From Streptomyces pyxinae (GTDB lineage: Bacteria > Actinomycetota > Actinomycetes > Streptomycetales > Streptomycetaceae), in the NCBI RefSeq assembly GCF_024756275.1, contig NZ_JANUGQ010000021.1, forward strand, positions 1-64,000: a stretch of 64,000 bases of DNA, given 5' to 3'. Below, piece after piece: positions 16,186 to 27,866 of this stretch (the stretch's first letter is position 1; the number at the start of each line of letters is the position of its first letter). The notes under the pieces are model-generated. The model saw nothing but the letters and a program-made list of their open reading frames with translations. It searched no databases and had not been told where the DNA came from. A program made the translations under genes and the position numbers.

Positions 16186-17883
16186 TCACCCGGTGTGGCG
16201 GCGGGCCCGGAGAGCGAGCGAGAGGGCCAGTACGGTGCCGGGGTCGTCCAGGTCGGTGCCGAGCAGCTCCCCGATCCGGGCCAGCCGGTTGTAGAGGGTC
16301 TGCCGGTTGAGGTGCAGCTCCCGGGCGGTCTCGGCCTTCCGCCCGGCGTGCGCCAGATAGGTCTCCAGGGTCGGCAGCAGCGCCGGCCGGGAGGCCCGGT
16401 CATGGTCCCGCACCGGGCCGATCGCCCGCTCCACGAAGGCGGCCAGGTCCGGATGCTCCCGCAGCCGCCACAGCAGCAGGTCGATGTCCAGGTCCCGCGC
16501 GTCATGCCAGGGGCGGTCGGGCAGCCCGCCGGCCGCTACCGCCGTCTCCGCCGCGTGCCGCAGCCCCGCCGGGACGGCCGCCCAGCCGCCCGCGACGCCC
16601 ACCACGACCACCGGCGGCCGGTCCCCCGCCCGGCCGGCCAGACCGGCCCGCTCCACGCCCGCCCGCAGCGCCGCCGCCACCCGGTCGGCGACCGCCGCCC
16701 GCTCCGCCCCGGCGCGCAGCCCGAGCAGCAGCGGCACCCGGCCCTCCACCGGGCGTACGCCCAGCAGCACCGGTACGCCCACCGAGGCCAGCTCCTCCAG
16801 CACCGCCCGGGCCAGCACCGCCCAGTTGCCGGCCGGGCCCAGCTCCGCCGCCAGCCGCATCACCACCGGCAGCAGCGGTCCTTCGCCGGACCGGAAGCCC
16901 AGCACCCGGGCCTGCGCGGGCGCGTCATCGGCGGTGATCCGGCCCTCCGCCAGATCGGTGAGGAAGTCGCCCCGGCCCCGGGCCGCCAGCTCCTCCTCCT
17001 GGCGCCGCTGCATCAGCACCACCGCCAGGATCCCGGAGGCCCGTTCGGCCGCCATCCGGTGGACCGGCGCGAGCGGCGCGGCGACCGCGGGCACCAGCAG
17101 CCGGGCCCGCACCGGGCCCGGCCCCGGGCCGGCGCCCCCGCGTACCGCGCCGGGCCCCGGCGGCGCCCCGTCCCGTACCGCGCCGGCCGCCGTACCGCCC
17201 CCCGGGACGTCCACCAGCACCGCGCCCGCCGGGGGTCCCGCCTCCCGGGCCGCCCGCTTCCCGCGCAACCCCTCCCACACCTGGAGCGGATCGGCGCACT
17301 CGTCCCCGGACCCGCTGGCGGCGGCGTACAGCAGCTCGCCCTCGGCGGTCTCCAGGAAGACCGGGTTGCCGGAGAAGTCCGCGAGGATGCTCAGCACCTG
17401 GGGGATGCCCCCGCCCTCCAGCAGCGCCCCGGTGCACCGCCGGTGGACCTCCTCGGCCCGCCGCAGCAGCGTGTAGTGGCCGTTGACGATCTCGGTGTGC
17501 ACCTCCTCGGTCACCGAGACGAACGCCACCTCCCGGTGCAGCTGCACCAGCGGCAGTCCGGCCGCCCGGGCGGTCTCCACCAGCGGCGCGGGCAGCCGCT
17601 CGAACCGGTGTCCCAGCTCCACCACCAGCGCCGCGATGCCCCGGTCCGCCAGCCGCCGGACGAAGGCCCGCTGCTCGGCCGGCCGGGTGGAGAGCCCGAT
17701 CCCGGTGGTCAGCAGCAGTTCACCGCCCTTGAGCAGCGAGGCGATGTTCGGCACCTCGCCCGCGTGCACCCAGCGCACCGTACGGTGCAGCCGGTCCGCG
17801 CCGGCCACCACCTCCGGCAGCCCGCCGCGCAGCCCGGGCAGTTCCAGTGCCCGGCGTACGGTGATTCCGCCCTGCTCGTCCAT
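16186..17883 (-). CDS. PucR-family transcriptional regulator
   Basis: 565 aa. Residues 8-130 are the PucR N-terminal domain (VRRALELPGLRGGLPEVVAGADRLHRTVRWVHAGEVPNIASLLKGGELLLTTG). A middle GGDEF-like CdaR region follows, and the C-terminus is the HTH_30 domain (ETARELHLNRQTLYNRLARI). Family members activate purine, GABA or proline catabolism; the target here is unknown. A Gly/Pro/Ala-rich linker at about 210-260 is longer than usual. ATG 17883 lies 8 nt from TAGCGT on the minus strand, so it is likely leaderless; a longer frame upstream has no support. Confidence 0.92.
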   Translation of the reverse strand: MDEQGGITVRRALELPGLRGGLPEVVAGADRLHRTVRWVHAGEVPNIASLLKGGELLLTTGIGLSTRPAEQRAFVRRLADRGIAALVVELGHRFERLPAPLVETARAAGLPLVQLHREVAFVSVTEEVHTEIVNGHYTLLRRAEEVHRRCTGALLEGGGIPQVLSILADFSGNPVFLETAEGELLYAAASGSGDECADPLQVWEGLRGKRAAREAGPPAGAVLVDVPGGGTAAGAVRDGAPPGPGAVRGGAGPGPGPVRARLLVPAVAAPLAPVHRMAAERASGILAVVLMQRRQEEELAARGRGDFLTDLAEGRITADDAPAQARVLGFRSGEGPLLPVVMRLAAELGPAGNWAVLARAVLEELASVGVPVLLGVRPVEGRVPLLLGLRAGAERAAVADRVAAALRAGVERAGLAGRAGDRPPVVVVGVAGGWAAVPAGLRHAAETAVAAGGLPDRPWHDARDLDIDLLLWRLREHPDLAAFVERAIGPVRDHDRASRPALLPTLETYLAHAGRKAETARELHLNRQTLYNRLARIGELLGTDLDDPGTVLALSLALRARRHTG

Positions 17884-18285
17884 GCGGCCGGACGCTACCC
17901 GGCCCGCCGCCGCCCGCACATCACCCGCCCGGCACCCCGTCCGGCGGCCGGCACCCGGACGACCCGCGTCCCCCGGCAACTCGCCGCCCCCGCTTGACGG
18001 TTGTCCGACCCACCGCCCGATGTGGCGTACCTCACAGGGTTCGGACCCCGCGCACCGCGGAGGGAGCGGCGGCCGGGCAGCCGTACGGCCCCGGGCCCGG
18101 CGAGACCGGGACCACGGGGCCGTGGGAGGACGAGCGGCGGAGTCGTACGCGGGAGGGCCCCGGCGGCCCGGAGCCGTACCGGAGGAGGTCCCGGGTCGGC
18201 CCCGGAAGCCGGAGCCGTACCGGAGGCCCCGGCGGCCCGGAGCCGGCGCCCCGGGACCGACCCGGCCTCGGCCGGCCGGCCCCGG
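17884..18285. other. Intergenic region, PucR promoter and repeats
   Basis: TAGCGT (minus strand, 17892-17897) is the probable -10 of the PucR gene. The rest is GC-rich with repeated GGAGCCGTACCGGAGG and CCCCGGCGGCCCGGAGCC blocks between 18160 and 18250, just beyond the end of the GH15 gene. No gene or clear terminator is seen. Confidence 0.5.
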
Positions 18286-20112
18286 TCAGCCGCCGTACGC
18301 GCCGGAGGCGGTCAGCCGCAGGGCGGTGTCGATCAGCGGCACATGGCTGAACGCCTGCGGGAAGTTGCCGACCTGGCGCTGGAGGCGCGGGTCCCACTCC
18401 TCGGCCAGCAGGCCCAGGTCGTTGCGGAGGCCGAGCAGCTTCTCGAAGAGCTTGCGGGCCTCGTCCACCCGGCCGATCATCGCCAGGTCGTCGGCCATCC
18501 AGAACGAGCAGGCCAGGAAGGCGCCCTCGTCGCCGGGGAGGCCGTCCACGCCCTCGTCGCTGCCCTCGGTCGGGTAGCGCAGGATGAAGCCGTCCGAGGT
18601 GGACAGCTCCCGCTGGATCGCCTCGATGGTGCCGATGACCCGCTTGTCGTCCGGCGGCAGAAAGCCCATCTGCGGGATCAGCAGCAGGGAGGCGTCCAGC
18701 TCCTTGGAGCCGTACGACTGGGTGAAGGTGTTGCGCTCGGGGTCGTACCCCTTCTCGCAGACGTCCCGGTGGATGTCGTCGCGCAGCTCGCGCCAGCGCT
18801 CCAGCGGGCCGTCGGCGTCGCCGGACTCGATGAGCTTGATCGTCCGGTCGACGGCGACCCAGGCCATCACCTTGGAGTGCACGAAGTGGCGGCGCGGTCC
18901 GCGCACCTCCCAGATGCCCTCGTCCGGCTCCTGCCAGTGCTCCTCCAGATAGGCGATCAGCCGCAGCTGGAGCAGGGAGGCGTAGTCGTTGCGGGCGAGC
19001 CCGGTCATATGGGCCAGGTGCAGGGCCTCGGTGACCTCGCCGTAGACGTCCAGCTGGAGCTGGTGGGCGGCGCCGTTGCCGACCCGGACCGGGGCGGAGT
19101 TCTCGTACCCCGGCAGCCAGTCGAGCTCGGCCTCGCCCAGCTCGCGCTCGCCGGCGATGCCGTACATGATCTGGAGGTTCTCCGGGTCGCCGGCCACCGC
19201 GCGCAGCAGCCACTCGCGCCAGGCGCGGGCCTCCTCGCGGTAGCCGGTGCGCAGCAGCGAGGAGAGGGTGATCGCGGCGTCCCGCAGCCAGGTGTAGCGG
19301 TAGTCCCAGTTCCGTACGCCGCCGATGTCCTCCGGCAGCGAGGTGGTCGGCGCGGCGACGATCCCGCCGGTCGGCGCGTAGGTCAGCGCCTTCAGGGTGA
19401 TCAGCGAACGGACCACGGCCTCCCGGTAGGGGCCGCGGTAGGTGCACTGGTCGATCCACTCCCGCCAGAACTCGGCGGTGGCGTCGAGCGCGCCCTCCGG
19501 GTCCGGCAGCGCGGGCTCCGGGTGGTGGGACGCCTGCCAGCTGAGGGTGAACGCCACCCGCTCGCCCGGGGCGACGGTGAAGTCCGCGTAGGTGGTCAGG
19601 TCCTCGCCGTACGTCTCCGCCTCGGTGTCGAACCAGACCGCGTCGGGCCCGGCGACGGCCACCGTGCGGTCGCCGATCCGGTGCACCCACGGCACCACCC
19701 GGCCGTAGGAGAACCGCATCCGCAGCGCCGAGCGCATCGGCACCCGGCCGCTGACCCCTTCCACGATCCGCACCAGCTGCGGGGCGCCGTCCCGGGGCGG
19801 CATGAAGTCGGTCACGCGGACCGTGCCGCGCGGGGTGTCCCACTCGGATTCCAGGATGAGGGAGTCCCCGCGGTACCGGCGGCGGGTGGCGGCCGACGGC
19901 TCCGCACCGGCGGGGTGCGCGGGCCCGAGCCGCCAGAAACCGTGTTCCTCGGTGCCGAGGATTCCCGCGAAGACGGCGTGCGAATCGAAGCGGGGCAGGC
20001 ACAGCCAGTCGGCCGTGCCGTCCCGGCAGACCAGGGCGGCGGTCTGCATGTCTCCGATGAGTGCGTAGTCTTCGATGCGCCCGGCCACGTGCATCTCCAG
20101 TCGAACGGCCAC
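18286..20112 (-). CDS. GH15 family glycoside hydrolase (glucoamylase/trehalase-like)
   Basis: 608 aa. The N-terminal IEDYALIGDMQTAALVCRDGTADWLCLPRFDSHAVFAGILG and the (alpha/alpha)6 barrel markers RNWDYRYTWLRDAAITL, LEEHWQEPDEGIWEVRG and GCSFWM-type ACSFWMADDLAMIGR define the bacterial GH15 group that includes trehalases and glucoamylases. It probably hydrolyses an alpha-glucan or trehalose; no signal peptide, so cytoplasmic. GTG 20112 gives the full family N-terminus; ATG 20094 is an alternative, and neither has a clear ribosome-binding site. Confidence 0.93.
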   Translation of the reverse strand: MAVRLEMHVAGRIEDYALIGDMQTAALVCRDGTADWLCLPRFDSHAVFAGILGTEEHGFWRLGPAHPAGAEPSAATRRRYRGDSLILESEWDTPRGTVRVTDFMPPRDGAPQLVRIVEGVSGRVPMRSALRMRFSYGRVVPWVHRIGDRTVAVAGPDAVWFDTEAETYGEDLTTYADFTVAPGERVAFTLSWQASHHPEPALPDPEGALDATAEFWREWIDQCTYRGPYREAVVRSLITLKALTYAPTGGIVAAPTTSLPEDIGGVRNWDYRYTWLRDAAITLSSLLRTGYREEARAWREWLLRAVAGDPENLQIMYGIAGERELGEAELDWLPGYENSAPVRVGNGAAHQLQLDVYGEVTEALHLAHMTGLARNDYASLLQLRLIAYLEEHWQEPDEGIWEVRGPRRHFVHSKVMAWVAVDRTIKLIESGDADGPLERWRELRDDIHRDVCEKGYDPERNTFTQSYGSKELDASLLLIPQMGFLPPDDKRVIGTIEAIQRELSTSDGFILRYPTEGSDEGVDGLPGDEGAFLACSFWMADDLAMIGRVDEARKLFEKLLGLRNDLGLLAEEWDPRLQRQVGNFPQAFSHVPLIDTALRLTASGAYGG

Positions 20113-20724
20113 GTCCGCCCCGTGGGGCGCTTACTGGGGGTGGGTGTCGCTGGCAGCTGGCAGCTGCCAGAAAGGGACAGAGGGGTTGGGGTCGGGGTCC
20201 CGCGTTCAGCCCATCAGTCCATCTGAACATCAGAACACCAAAACATCCGAACACCGTCACGAACGGCGGGTCCCCCGTGGCGGTGGGGGTGGTGCCGCGC
20301 ACGGGTCCGCTCGTAAACGAATGTCCGAGCAGGATACGACGCGCACCGCCCCGCCGTGTGAGCGTCCCTGTCTGCCAGTTGAGCCGATCGGGTGAGCCGG
20401 TAGCGGGCTGTACGAGACCGGTAGCGGGCTGTGCGATTCCATGCCCGCGCCCGCCCGTGGCCACCCCGCGTCCGCTGCCGTGACCGCCCCGCTTCCGCCC
20501 TCGTGGCCGGCCGGGGTCCCGCTCCCGGGTGGCCTCCGGGTGGCCGGATCCCGGTGGCCGGAAGCAGCCTCATCGTGGCGCTGATACCCTGGTAGCCCGT
20601 GGACCGGTGGCGCCGCGCCGGACGATCGGCGGCCCCCGAACCGCAGCGACGGCACCCCCGGAAGTCTCCGGTCGGACGCCGGTGCGCACCTTCAGAACGC
20701 GACCACGGGAGCCCCCTCTTGGCC
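20113..20724. other. Divergent intergenic region GH15 / pyrG
   Basis: It contains an 8-bp tandem repeat (20225-20256) and, near the pyrG side, CTGATACCCTGG, where TACCCT (20585-20590) preceded by TGA resembles an extended -10. Open frames here are arginine-rich and not coding. No riboswitch or attenuator-like C-run is apparent. Confidence 0.5.
20225..20256 (+). repeat. 8-bp tandem repeat, four units
   Basis: GAACATCA, GAACACCA, AAACATCC and GAACACCG follow one another in exact 8-bp register, with a further GAAC at 20261. The stretch is notably AT-rich for this genome and lies between divergent genes. Confidence 0.7.
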
Positions 20725-22456
<1,732 letters not shown>

Positions 22457-22458
<2 letters not shown>

Positions 22459-22487
22459 GCCGGGCCCCTCGCGGGGGCCCCGGGCTC
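22457..22487 (+). terminator. Imperfect hairpin at pyrG stop
   Basis: GAGCC-GGG-CCCC pairs with GGGG-CCC-GGCTC through two single-base bulges, starting inside the stop codon region. No U tract follows, so termination efficiency is uncertain. Confidence 0.45.
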
Positions 22488-22651
22488 CGGCCATGACCGG
22501 CCGGGTGGCCCGGCCGTGATCGTCCCGGTGGCCCGGGCGTTACGGTTGACCGGGGTACGCGCCCGTCCGGGCGGGTGCCCCGGTTTTCCGTGTCCCGGTA
22601 CGTGCCCGGCCCGTATCCGGGTACGCGGCACGCCGGTACGCCAGGTCGTCC

Positions 22652-22708
22652 CGTACGGACCGTCACGCACGGGCCGTACGGATCGCACGGGCCGTACGGA
22701 TCGCACGG
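22652..22708 (+). repeat. 18-bp tandem repeat upstream of Nudix gene
   Basis: GCCGTACGGATCGCACGG occurs twice without gap (22673-22690, 22691-22708), preceded by a degenerate copy. The array ends 12 nt before the GGAGGAA ribosome-binding site, so it lies in the leader or promoter of the Nudix gene. Confidence 0.8.
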
Positions 22709-22735
22709 ATCGTCACGCTCGGAGGAACGTCTGCC

Positions 22736-23365
22736 ATGACCCCCATCAAGGACACGCCCGAGGAGTGGGAGGTCACCGCGACCACCACGCCGTTCCGGGG
22801 CAAGAAGACCAGTGTCCGCACCGACGACGTGGTCATGCCGGACGGCTCCGTGGTCACCCGGGACTACCAGGTGCACCCCGGCTCCGTCGCCGTGCTGGCG
22901 CTGGACGAGGAGGACCGGGTCCTGGTGCTCCGCCAGTACCGCCACCCGGTCCGGCACAAGCTCTGGGAGATCCCGGCGGGCCTGCTCGACGTGCCCGGCG
23001 AGAACCCGCTGAGCGCGGCCGTCCGCGAGCTGTACGAGGAGGCGCACGTCAAGGCCGACGACTGGCGGGTGCTGACCGATGTCTTCCCCACCCCGGGCGG
23101 CTGCGACGAGGCGGTACGGATCTTCCTGGCGCGCGGCCTCGCGGAGGCGGAGGGCGCCCGGTTCGAGGTCGCCGAGGAGGAGGCCGACATGGAGCTGGCC
23201 CGGGTGCCGCTCGCCGAGCTGGCGCGCGGGGTGCTGGCGGGCGAGCTGCACAACACCTGCCTGGTGGTGGGCGTGCTCTCGGCCCTCGCCGCCCGGTCGG
23301 GTGACGGCTTGGACGCCCTGCGCCCGGCGGACGCCCCCTGGCCCGCCCGGCCGTTCACGGCCTGA
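22736..23365 (+). CDS. Nudix hydrolase, ADP-ribose pyrophosphatase-like
   Basis: 209 aa. The Nudix box runs GLLDVPGENPLSAAVRELYEEA; the catalytic REL-EE core is intact, while the usual final Gly-hydrophobic pair is replaced by HV. The preceding VLRQYRHPVRHKLWEIPAG is typical of ADP-ribose pyrophosphatases (NudF type). GGAGGAA (22721-22727) at 8 nt fixes the ATG. It follows pyrG, and the following STAND gene has its own promoter. Confidence 0.93.
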   Translation: MTPIKDTPEEWEVTATTTPFRGKKTSVRTDDVVMPDGSVVTRDYQVHPGSVAVLALDEEDRVLVLRQYRHPVRHKLWEIPAGLLDVPGENPLSAAVRELYEEAHVKADDWRVLTDVFPTPGGCDEAVRIFLARGLAEAEGARFEVAEEEADMELARVPLAELARGVLAGELHNTCLVVGVLSALAARSGDGLDALRPADAPWPARPFTA

Positions 23366-23695
23366 GCCTCCCGGTTCCCGGGCACCGGGACACCGCGACC
23401 CGCCGTCGGCCTTCCCGGTGAGGTGGCTGTACGCGGAGGTTCCGGGGTACCGCGACCCGCCGGTGCGCCGTGGGCCGGGCCTTCGCCGGGCATCGGGACA
23501 CGGGGCCCCGGGCACGCGGAGCCCGTTCCCCGAATGGGTGCATGCCATGGGTTTGTGGTGTGACCATCGGGTGATCCGATTGGGGGATCGACCGCCCTGC
23601 TCGGCGCTGACGGCACGCGCCGCTGAACTACGCTCGGACCACCCGCGCGGAGACCCGGCGGGTTCGGCAGGTGCGGACGGACGGGAGCGTGGCCC
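23366..23695. other. Intergenic region with promoter of STAND gene
   Basis: A near-direct repeat of ACCGCGACCCGCCG occurs at about 23391 and 23449. Downstream the sequence becomes less GC-rich and holds a promoter-like pair just before the next gene. No gene is seen. Confidence 0.5.
23607..23634 (+). promoter_or_regulatory. HrdB-type promoter candidate
   Basis: CTGACG (23607-23612) and TACGCT (23629-23634) are separated by 16 bp, giving a transcript start near 23641 and a leader of about 55 nt that contains the GGGAG site of the gene at 23696. Confidence 0.45.
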
Positions 23696-26176
23696 GTGGC
23701 TGATCAGGCGGTGGACCCGGGCGGCACCGGACGGCACCGGAAGGCCGCTGTCCCAGGGCCGGGCGTCCGGCCGCCGCGTGTCTTCCTGGGCCGGCAGCGC
23801 GAGCTGAAGGAGCTGCGCGCCGACATCGCCCGCGCCGGGCTCGACACGCTGGCCGGCCGCAAGCCGCCGCGCGCCCGGATCCTGCTGATCGCCGGGGGCC
23901 CCGGCAGCGGCCGTACCGCGCTGGCCGGACAGCTCGTCTCCGACCTCGCCCGGGGCTACCGGGACGGGGTGCTGCGAGCCCGGCTGACCGAGCCGGGCGG
24001 CGAACCGGTACCGGTCGAGCGGGTCGCCCGGGACCTCCTCGCACTGCTCGGGGTGGCCACCCCGGCCGGGGCCGACGCCGAGGAGCTGTCCGGACTGCTG
24101 CGCACCACCCTCGCGGACCGCCGGGTGCTGCTCCTGCTCGACGACGCGGCCGACGCCGAACAGGTGGACGCGCTGCTGCCGGACAACCACGCCTGTCTGG
24201 TCGTCGCCGTCGCCCGGGGCCCGCTCACCGGCATCACCGACGTCCGGCCCTGCACGGTCGGCGGCCTGGACACCAAGTCGGCCATCGAGCTGCTCGACGG
24301 CTACGCCGGTTCGGTGCGCATCACCGTGGACCCGCAGGCCGCCGAGACCCTCGCCGAGCTGTGCGGCGGGCTGCCGGCCGCCCTGGTGCTGGCGGGCGGC
24401 TGGCTGGCCGCCCGGCCGATGTCCTCGGTGGCCGATCTCACCAAACGGCTCCGCGCCGTTCCCGAGAACCCCCTGATCCCGGCCGACCAGTGGCCGCTGG
24501 CCCGCGCCTTCCGGGTCGCCTACGAGGCACTGCCCGCGGGCGCCGCCCGGATACTGCGGCTGCTCGCCCTCGCCCCGCTCGGGGCCGTGGACGCGCAGAC
24601 CGCCTCCGCGCTGGCCGGCTGCTCCGTGGCGACCGCCCAGTCCCTGCTGGAGTACTTCGCCGCCGCCGGTTTCGTACGGGAGGGCGCGGGCGGACTCGTA
24701 CGCTCCCTGGGACCGGCGCCCCGGGCCGCCACCGGATCCGCGTCCGCGGCGCGCGCGGCGGCCACCACCCAGTACGGCGCCGAGGCCGGGGCGGGAGCCG
24801 GCACCGCACGCGGACCCGGTCGGCCGAGCGGACCCGAGGAGGCCGGCGGAGAGGGCGCGGCGGGCACCGGCGGACCGGACCGGCAGTACGAGGTGCCCGG
24901 CTGTCTGCTGCCGCTGCTCGCCGCCGTGCTGGTGGCCGAGGACCGGCCGGCCGAGATCCAGCTCGCCCGCGCCCGGATGCTGGAGCGGACGGTACGGCTG
25001 CTGCACGCCAGCCGGGTGGCGACCGAACCGGAGGGCTCGGCCGCCCGCCGCCGGCTGGCCGGCCGGCCCCGGGCGCTGCGGTTTCCGTCGCCCGAGGCGG
25101 CCGGGGCCTGGCTGCTCGACCGGCAGCCGGCGCTGCTGGCCGCCGCCCGGCTCGCGGTGGCCGACGGGGACCTGGACACCCTGGCCCGCCGGCTGGTCGC
25201 CGCGCTGGTCCGGGCGCTCACCGCGCACCGGGGCGCCGAGGAGGCCGCGCCCGAGCTCTACGGGCTGCACGGGCTGGTGCTGGACGTGGCCGGGCGGCGT
25301 GGGCTGCACCGGGAGCGGGCCGCCGCCCTGCTGAACCTCGCCGATCTGGACGTCCGCACCGGCCGGCCCGGGGAGGCCCTGGCCCGGTACCGGGAGGCGC
25401 TGGACGCCGGACGGCTGGCGGGGGACCCGTACGCGGTGGCCCGGGCGATGGAATCCATGGGCGGCGCGCACCAGGAGCTGGCGGACTGGCCCCGGGCCGC
25501 CGACTGGTACGGCAGGGCGCTCGCCCAGCGGCTGGCCCGGGACGAGCGCGCCGACCAGGCCCGGCTGTACGGGCGGCTGGGCGCCGTCCTCACCTACGAG
25601 GGCCGGTACGGCGAGGCCCTGCGGAACTGGCGGGCCGCCGCGGCCGGGTACCGCCGCCTCGGTGACCTTCCGGGCCATGCCCGGGCGCTCAGCGAGGTGG
25701 CCCGGGTGCAGGAGTACGCGGGGCGCCCCCAGGAGTCGCTGCGCACCTGCGAGGAGGCGGTGGACTGGGCCCGCCGGGCCGGGGACGAGCGGCTGCTCGC
25801 CGCGCTCCAGCTGCGGCTGGCCGACACCCTGGACCGGCTGGGCGACCCGGCGGCGGCCCGGCTGCACCGGGCGGCGGCGGAGAAACTGCTCCGGGACCGC
25901 CGGGCCGCCGAGGCCGGCGGCCGGGGCGAGGGCGAGCCTAAGGGGGGCGCGACCGGCACCCCGGAGGCGGGCGGTGCGGCCGGGGACGGCACGGACGGCG
26001 ACGCGGACAGTGACATGGACGACTCGGGTGGCTTCTCGGGCGGCGTCTCGGGTGGTGACACGGGCGGCGTGGAGGGGCCCGGCACGGCCGTCCGGGACCC
26101 GCTCGGGGCGGCCGTCGGGGCCGGTCAGGGCGCCCGGGAGGGCCTCAAGGCAACATCCACTGGCCAGGACACCTAG
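23696..26176 (+). CDS. STAND (NB-ARC) ATPase with TPR repeats
   Basis: 826 aa. P-loop GGPGSGRTAL at about 66-75, Walker B RRVLLLLDDA, and a GLPAALVLAGG motif equivalent to GLPLA of NB-ARC domains; then a winged-helix-like part, a low-complexity Ala/Gly linker (about 340-400), and C-terminal TPRs (GRPGEALARYREAL, YGEALRNWRAAAAGYRRLGDLPGHARALSEVARVQEYAGR). The architecture resembles the ATPase-TPR half of AfsR/SARP regulators without the DNA-binding domain. Such STAND proteins act as ligand-triggered switches; the trigger is unknown. GTG 23696 has GGGAG at about 8 nt. The acidic Gly/Asp tail is disordered. Confidence 0.88.
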   Translation: MADQAVDPGGTGRHRKAAVPGPGVRPPRVFLGRQRELKELRADIARAGLDTLAGRKPPRARILLIAGGPGSGRTALAGQLVSDLARGYRDGVLRARLTEPGGEPVPVERVARDLLALLGVATPAGADAEELSGLLRTTLADRRVLLLLDDAADAEQVDALLPDNHACLVVAVARGPLTGITDVRPCTVGGLDTKSAIELLDGYAGSVRITVDPQAAETLAELCGGLPAALVLAGGWLAARPMSSVADLTKRLRAVPENPLIPADQWPLARAFRVAYEALPAGAARILRLLALAPLGAVDAQTASALAGCSVATAQSLLEYFAAAGFVREGAGGLVRSLGPAPRAATGSASAARAAATTQYGAEAGAGAGTARGPGRPSGPEEAGGEGAAGTGGPDRQYEVPGCLLPLLAAVLVAEDRPAEIQLARARMLERTVRLLHASRVATEPEGSAARRRLAGRPRALRFPSPEAAGAWLLDRQPALLAAARLAVADGDLDTLARRLVAALVRALTAHRGAEEAAPELYGLHGLVLDVAGRRGLHRERAAALLNLADLDVRTGRPGEALARYREALDAGRLAGDPYAVARAMESMGGAHQELADWPRAADWYGRALAQRLARDERADQARLYGRLGAVLTYEGRYGEALRNWRAAAAGYRRLGDLPGHARALSEVARVQEYAGRPQESLRTCEEAVDWARRAGDERLLAALQLRLADTLDRLGDPAAARLHRAAAEKLLRDRRAAEAGGRGEGEPKGGATGTPEAGGAAGDGTDGDADSDMDDSGGFSGGVSGGDTGGVEGPGTAVRDPLGAAVGAGQGAREGLKATSTGQDT

Positions 26177-26365
26177 ATGGCCTGCGAAATCCGTACTGCT
26201 TCCGCGAAAGATTAATGCTTTGCAAGGCTAGACAAGAAGAAGTCCTTCAATAGACTGGGTGGGCCGCGTTTGAGTGCGGTCCATCCCGGTGCGTACGGTG
26301 TGCCCGTTGCATCCGGGTAAGTATTGAATTGCCCCGTACCCCCAAAGCCAAGGACCGTGATCGAC
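26177..26365. promoter_or_regulatory. ald leader/promoter region
   Basis: This stretch is much lower in GC than its surroundings. TTGCAA (26220) and TAGACT (26251) are promoter-like but 25 bp apart, too far for a standard pair; GGTAAGTATTGAATTG (about 26315-26330) is another candidate. AAGGA at 26350-26354 is the likely ribosome-binding site of ald. Confidence 0.4.
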
Positions 26366-27481
<1,116 letters not shown>

Positions 27482-27572
27482 TCGGCCGATCCGCCGCCCG
27501 GCGGTCGCGTCCGGCGCTCGCCGGCGACGGCCGCCGGACGCCGTCAAGGGCGGCGGTCAATGTCACGCGTCT

Positions 27573-27600
27573 GGCCGGACCTTGTGCGCGAGGTCCGGCC
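27573..27600 (+). terminator. ald terminator
   Basis: GGCCGGACCT (27573-27582) and AGGTCCGGCC (27591-27600) form a perfect 10-bp stem with an 8-nt loop about 90 nt after the ald stop. ACGCGT on both sides extends the symmetry. No U tract. Confidence 0.65.
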
Positions 27601-27761
27601 GGACGCGTCTGTCGATGGCGGCGTGACACGGCGTCAAGTCGCCGCGAAGATCACCCTTTAGCCGTTTCGCGTCGTCGCGAAAGCCCCGGACCGATGCCCG
27701 CACGCCCTTGACATCCGGGTGTTCGACCTCCGACACATCGGGCCGCGTCCGGCCGATTGTG

Positions 27762-27791
27762 TTGCTGCGGACCGGTGACACGCCATAGAGT
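27762..27791 (+). promoter_or_regulatory. parA promoter candidate
   Basis: TTGCTG (27762-27767) and TAGAGT (27786-27791) with an 18-bp spacer fit the HrdB consensus moderately. The predicted leader of about 70 nt carries a full AAGGAGG site at 27849-27855. Confidence 0.55.
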
Positions 27792-27866
27792 CGCGAATCG
27801 TCGGCATGGTGCCACGCTGACCTATCGACAAGTTTCCCGGTCGCGTCCAAGGAGGTAAGACGACTT

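Larger units (their letters stand above)
27482..27866. other. Intergenic region ald / parA
   Basis: It contains the ald terminator hairpin and the parA promoter and ribosome-binding site. Two minus-strand frames (ending 27563 and 27658) of 95 and 74 aa overlap each other and lack ribosome-binding sites or streptomycete codon bias, so I do not call them. Confidence 0.6.
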
